Shown here: in pieces, positions 58,621-64,000 of the stretch
Position numbering within the stretch: the first letter of the stretch is position 1
How the letters are laid out: each line of letters begins with the position of its first letter
DNA from: Apostichopus japonicus
Lineage: Eukaryota > Echinodermata > Holothuroidea > Aspidochirotida > Stichopodidae
DNA: 64,000 nucleotides
Direction of reading: 5' to 3'
Assembly: GCF_037975245.1 (NCBI RefSeq)
Contig: NC_092562.1
Span: forward strand, 14,451,521-14,515,520
Made by a program: the position numbers and the translations under genes
The notes under the pieces: generated by a model
The model's database searches: none
What the model saw: only the letters and a program-made list of their open reading frames with translations
Told to the model about the DNA's origin: nothing

Positions 58621-61062
58621 TTTTTCACTGCACAAACTTGACAATCATACTACCACACTGTACTGTATGTCTCTGGATTTATTTATATCAATCTCTGTAT
58701 ATTTAATATCGCACAAAAGGACACACGATTCTCTAATAATTCATCTTTGTTTTATTAAATCTAGTAAATATTTATCTTGATAAAAGAAACTAACTGTAGG
58801 GCCTAGCTATATGGTATTATTTACTAATATACAGTAAAAAAAAGATTTTGTGTCCATAGCGATGAGTTATCCTTCATCAATATGCAGTTAAACATTGACT
58901 GCCAGTGACCTTAGACTTCATTTAAAGATGGACACCAAAGATAATTTTAAACAATGAATGGCATACAGAATATTTATAGACATAACCCCTGGTCATATGA
59001 TTGATTCTGAATATTTGCATGGTGCTGTAGTGCACTGCATATATATTATAGTAAAATACAACATTACAATTGAAATTCACAATCAATGCAATAGTAACAA
59101 ATTGGTTTCTAGGACAGCGTTTACAGTGTAGTTTTAAGGCACTTAAACTGGTACAAAAGACGGTTATTCTTTTTTCTATCATTCACAGAATAGGTACCAG
59201 TACGTTATTCATTGTCATAAAGTGTACAGTGCCGGTTTCAAATAGGACATATTCTGGAAGTTATTTTTTTTAATTTTACCTAGAAATTGCTTAATAGAAA
59301 TTGCTAACTTGCATTTCAATAGTACGTTCCACTCCAAGAACTTCAGTGGCACTTCCTTTAACCGCAATCAGGTATCCGCAATCAGGAGATTGTAAAACAA
59401 ATTTGCATAAATATAATACACATGGATATGATAATAATACCATGCACACCGTACAGTGTGCATACAATTAGTATTGCAACCACCATTTGAGATAAACAAT
59501 ATTAATCAAACGCTATTCTGAAAAAAATATAGTGAAGGGAAATTTTGCTCATTGTGATCAATACAAGCAAACTGTGCATTAAGTTTACGTTGATGGATTT
59601 TGGTAAATCCCCTATGTGCAGACAAGGCATTTTCTACTGTAATTGTAAGGTCGGCATGTTGTCTTGGGGTGCACTGTGGACATATTGAGTATGTAAAACT
59701 GTTAACTTAAAGATAGTCAAGTATAGACCACGCTATAATTGCTAGAAGTTTTCATAAAGTACTTTCCTGGAGGTCTTTACTCTCAAACTTGTTCTCAGAC
59801 ATTTTTAAGGAACACACAAGATGACTGAATGTCCCAGTGAGGAAAATTTCCTCGAAGATTGTGATAAAAACAGTTTAAGAATTTTGACCAAAGGTGACCA
59901 TATTTGAATATCTAGCATATTTGAGGCCCATACAGCAAAACTTTAACATGCCTTCAGATTTTATTAAGATGTTGACACTTGACCATGGCTTGACATGCTG
60001 ACTATAGTTAGCACATGTTGAAATGAACCAAGAGCCATGGCTTACAATACGACTAACAGTACTTAGTTTAATCAGAGTAGGCAAGTTTTGCTTTGATATT
60101 CAAAATTTCCAACCGTTGATTCGGTTCAATGGGTTCATAACCATAGTGGAGAGGAAGCTTGTTTTGAGGTCAGATGAGTCTCCACAGTAGTTTAGTGTGC
60201 AGTTCTTCTTCCTATATGAAAGGTGTTTTCTATGAGTTGCATTGAGAATTACATGTCATGCAACAGTGACACCTGCTTTGAAAGACCATATAGTTTATGG
60301 TTGGCAAAATATCATCCACTGAATAGATGTTCAAGGATTGTCCATGAGTCAGTTAAATTTCAGATATATGTGTTTTTCTTTAATTCATGGGTATTGTTTG
60401 TCTCTCTAAGTAAATTATTGGCTATCATATTTGGGTAACTTGGTGTAATATTGGAGTTTTGTGCAGTTTTATAGTGTTAAGTATACAGTTAATACATGTA
60501 TGCAGGGTGACAAGTGTGAAACTGGTGCATTGTAACTGGGTTGGTCTTAATAAAGGAATCTGAGGCATGCAAAGGGAAGCGAGGCAAGATTTTCACATGC
60601 TAATGTCTGTTTTAGTTTTGATTCATGTTGGTGTAATATATATTATATAAGTCTGAGTATTAATGCAGTATTTGTTGCTTGTTCTTAATTGGGGTTATTC
60701 ATTAATATTACACATCTATTGTACTGTCTAAAGTTGAAAGAAATGATATGCCTGCCATACTGCATATGAGATATGATATATGCCTGCCATATATATGAGA
60801 AACTTCTAGAGAGTCAAATTGCGGTCACCCTTTCTTCATCTTCATTAGTAATCTAACGTATTTCGTTGAATCGAGACATGCATACTTAGTATTTACATTA
60901 AAGCCTCCTCAATGTCTGTAAAATGATTTTGGTGCACAAGTTAAAACTTTCCCAAACTGTGATGCTGGTACTGACATACCTACAGTTAAGTGTGCAGTGC
61001 AATAGTGCTGTGTCATATATGATATCATAATATGTACAGGATCATATATTGTATCGTATAGT

Positions 61063-61065
<3 letters not shown>

Positions 61066-61114
<49 letters not shown>
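61066..61114. repeat. (TA)n microsatellite
   Basis: About 24 TA units. Confidence 0.95.
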
Positions 61115-61118
<4 letters not shown>

Positions 61119-61851
61119 AATCACTGCATCCCTGACAGCAAACAGAAAGAGACAAATTCAAATTATTCAAGATTCCTATTTGTTTGAAAATAATTTAAAA
61201 TATCAAAACCCCACAGAATAGTACTTTTGAAAATTGTCTTTAATAGAAATAATGATAATAATACGACTTATAATGCACATTTTTTTTTCTAATTTTTTAG
61301 TTTCTTTTCTTTTCTTGTTATATATTTCATAACAGGAATCATAGTATATACTTGGTAGTAGTCCTCTGTGACTGGTACAGTACTACACGGCTCATATACA
61401 CACCCAAGTTCATTCAAGCAGAAACAAAATCAATACCATCATAAGTACAGTATGTATGTACACAGTTTTGTATTTAATGAATGATGCAAGGCATGATCAC
61501 TGGTGAGATTTTACCATGACGCAGCCAATTTTCAAGGATCTTATCAATATTTCTTCAACAGATAATGAATAATGGAACAACCCAAAGTATGATTAATTCT
61601 TAAGCTGACAAAACGAGTACAAATTTTGAACGAACTAAATTTGCTCCCAGTACAGTTGGTCAGATACTAGTATTGTATATATTTCTCTCTCTTCCCCAGG
61701 GGGTCAAAGTTCCTGCCAAATTACAGTACAAATTGATTATAAAACTAAGTTCATAATATTGCCTGTGAATAGACTGCCGTTTCATTGAAGTGCATATTAT
61801 GATCCGTGATTAAAATCTGTTGGATTGCTTCCTTACGGTTAGTGTCACGAT

Positions 61852-62181
61852 CAGGGATGTGCTCACTTCGGGCTGCTGCTTCCAGTGGCAGTTCTGAATG
61901 CCGCCCGGCACAAACAGTATTTTAAACATTTCTGCCCCACACTAGTTTTGATGATTAATTTAAAGACTTTTACCAAATTACCAAAATATGGGAGGATTCT
62001 TGGCACAGAAGTTAGATCCGGAATAGGAAAAAGATTTTGCACCATTTGTCCCCTTAGCTTACTTGCAAAAAAAATCCAAAGGGGAGGGGGACACCCCACC
62101 CCTTAGAACCCTCCTCTGGGGCGTGGATCACACTACTGCACAAATCCGCCCGGCACTCAGATATTCCTGAGCACATCCCTG
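61852..62181. mobile_element. 330-bp MITE with CAGGGATGTGCTCA ends
   Basis: Perfect 14-bp inverted termini CAGGGATGTGCTCA and TGAGCACATCCCTG. CAGGG ends are common in hAT-like elements, but no 8-bp duplication is visible in the flanks. Inside, GCCGCCCGGCACAAAC (61902) and CCGCCCGGCACTCAG (62148) repeat a GC-rich word. Confidence 0.75.
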
Positions 62182-64000
62182 CATGCTAACAATGCCATGT
62201 GATATTCACATAGTACTTAGTTTCAATCACCATTCCACACTTGTAGAGTAACCAGTAGGTTTAAACATCTGTTTTTTACCGCCATGGTTAAAACTGGGAT
62301 GAGTATGAGAACAAACTAGAACTTGATCCCCTCGTAAGGGAAAGAGAAGGGTTAAGAGAAATGTTGTTACAAATTTCAAGGTTCCAAGCATGAGCAAGAG
62401 TGTACAACTTGTGCAGTGCTAGGTTATTGCTGTGTTGCAGTACAGTATCGACATTAAAGGCATCTTAAAGTAATTTCCAATTCCCAAAATGTTCTTTAAT
62501 TTTGCTGTTAAATCAAAAGGACTCCCTACCAGTTTACTCACACATTTTATTAAAAGGTTCCTCAAGTGGCACTGCATCAGTGCACTTTGCAAATAGGCCA
62601 TGGACAAATAGTTCCCACTTAGCACATTAAAAGCTTAAATTTCCAACCTCACACACATAAAAAAAAAAATTTTTGTCTGCTTTTACTGAAAGCCTGCTAC
62701 ATTACTACAGCATATCAAACTGTAGGAAATAGGGATGAATTATTTATAATCCATTTTTTTAGACTTTTACACTGGCAACTTGTGTCACTCGGGTTAATTC
62801 AATTCTGATTCAAGATACTGATTAAAGGTCAACTTTAAAAACACTTCAAAAATTTTCCTCATATACTGTGTATGGTATGTTTACCTATCAAGCACTAAAA
62901 AGCAATACAAATCAAATGGTAATACTTATAAAAAATAAGAATTGGATCAATTAATCCTATACTATTTGAATTGCTACTTGACGGTCAAAAGACTGTAAAT
63001 TGCATAGCTAGTGCTACAGTGTACAGTGATTACTGTATGGGATTTCAGCATCAATTACTGACAAGAATGCCAAATATTATAATTATATAATCCATAAAAG
63101 TAGCTGTATTTTACAGAAGTAGCACAGCTGGTGTACATAATCTGTTTAAACAAAGAAAAAATAGACACAGCAAGTGTGCTTTACTGAACAAAATCTGTTA
63201 TTAAAACATCGGCTGCACATAATTCTTGTATAATTAAATGTTCACGTGTTCATTCCATGAGCATAATAATCTAGTATGACTTCAATAGAGCTACTACTGT
63301 ATCTATCTAGATATATACTTAACCTTCATTAACTACACAGTACACAGTACATCAGGGAGTTTGAGAGACACCATGTCACCCAACTTCAAATATCCTCACG
63401 AATATTATGTTCTATGTCATACCAAGTTACGTCCTGTACAGGCCAGTACTTCAGGATTCCTTCAAGAGCCAGTACCAGCTTAATCGAATCAAGAGTGCAA
63501 CTTATAAATTATTCAGTTGAAAATGTTCACTGTAACCTGTTGGTCATATATTTAAAGCAGCTTTAGGTATACATATCAAATTCTTACAATTTTTTTCTGA
63601 AAATGCTGTTTGATACCAAAGTGAAATTATATTGTACAGTAGTTGAAAAGCATACTGAAACTAAAAGTAGCCAACTTTTCATTTCATAAAAATTATGCAA
63701 AAGCACAGTTAGTCAATTTTTCAATTTTGCTTTCTTATTCGTGACTGCCTATGTAATCATAATAATAACAAGTTAAACTAGTAAAAGTGTGAAAAATGGA
63801 ATCAACTAAACATTAAAGGGATTTTCTGGTGCCAGACTGAGACAATATTTAAAGAAAAATATTCCACACTGTTAGTTGAAATCCCATGTCATCTCTTGTC
63901 TGAAGATATGGTTTATTGATTATAACCTAGTTTTGGCTTGCTTAATTCCTCAATTCTTCCTAGTAGTAGGAATCACAGCAGTAGGTGATCTGCGATGTCA

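Larger units (their letters stand above)
54712..64000. other. Gene-poor AT-rich region
   Basis: Besides the SINE head, two LINE fragments, one MITE and the TA microsatellite, no exon pair with consistent frame could be recognised on either strand. TACAGTA/TACTGTA words are strikingly frequent (for example 55240-55320, 56505-56525, 57578-57625). It may be intergenic or a large intron. Confidence 0.4.

Overview
This is a eukaryotic, intron-rich, AT-rich window. Coding exons are small (59-195 nt), separated by introns of a few hundred bases to several kb with GT..AG ends, and packed with DNA-transposon relics, tRNA-derived SINEs and tandem repeats. Gene content and repeat types suggest a marine invertebrate deuterostome, plausibly an echinoderm such as a sea cucumber. 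The organism is an inference.
The window is built around two paralogous ferric-chelate-reductase-1-like (FRRS1/SDR2-type, DOMON + cytochrome b561) genes in convergent, tail-to-tail orientation. Gene A (+ strand, exons from 212 to 22000, 5' end outside the window) encodes a Ser/Thr/Pro linker, two tandem DOMON domains, a six-helix cytochrome b561 core and a short tail. Gene B (- strand, 50084 down to 37647) looks complete: 12 coding exons, 449 aa, with signal peptide, one DOMON and a b561 core. Exon lengths and phases match almost one for one between the genes and between the two DOMON blocks of gene A. This points to gene duplication plus duplication of a phase-0 exon block. All four b561 haem-ligand histidines are present in both proteins. 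By family knowledge they would move electrons across a membrane to an extracellular acceptor such as Fe(III).
Layout: 1-22000 gene A, whose introns carry three kinds of non-autonomous DNA elements and a partial exon duplication with a decoy splice acceptor; 22001-27330 3' flank with repeats, possible polyadenylation signals and a U2-snRNA-like sequence; 27378-31482 a decayed, intron-containing pogo-type transposon with a PHD-like finger, carrying a nested MITE with 3-bp target duplications; 31483-37646 a hAT remnant, tandem repeats and AT-rich flank; 37647-50084 gene B; 50085-64000 no recognisable host gene, but a 3.4-kb unit with inverted ends containing an AGGTCA-rich tandem array, two 3' fragments of LINE reverse transcriptases, a tRNA-like SINE head and another small MITE.
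Most open frames outside the exons listed are repeat-derived or antisense and are not annotated as genes.
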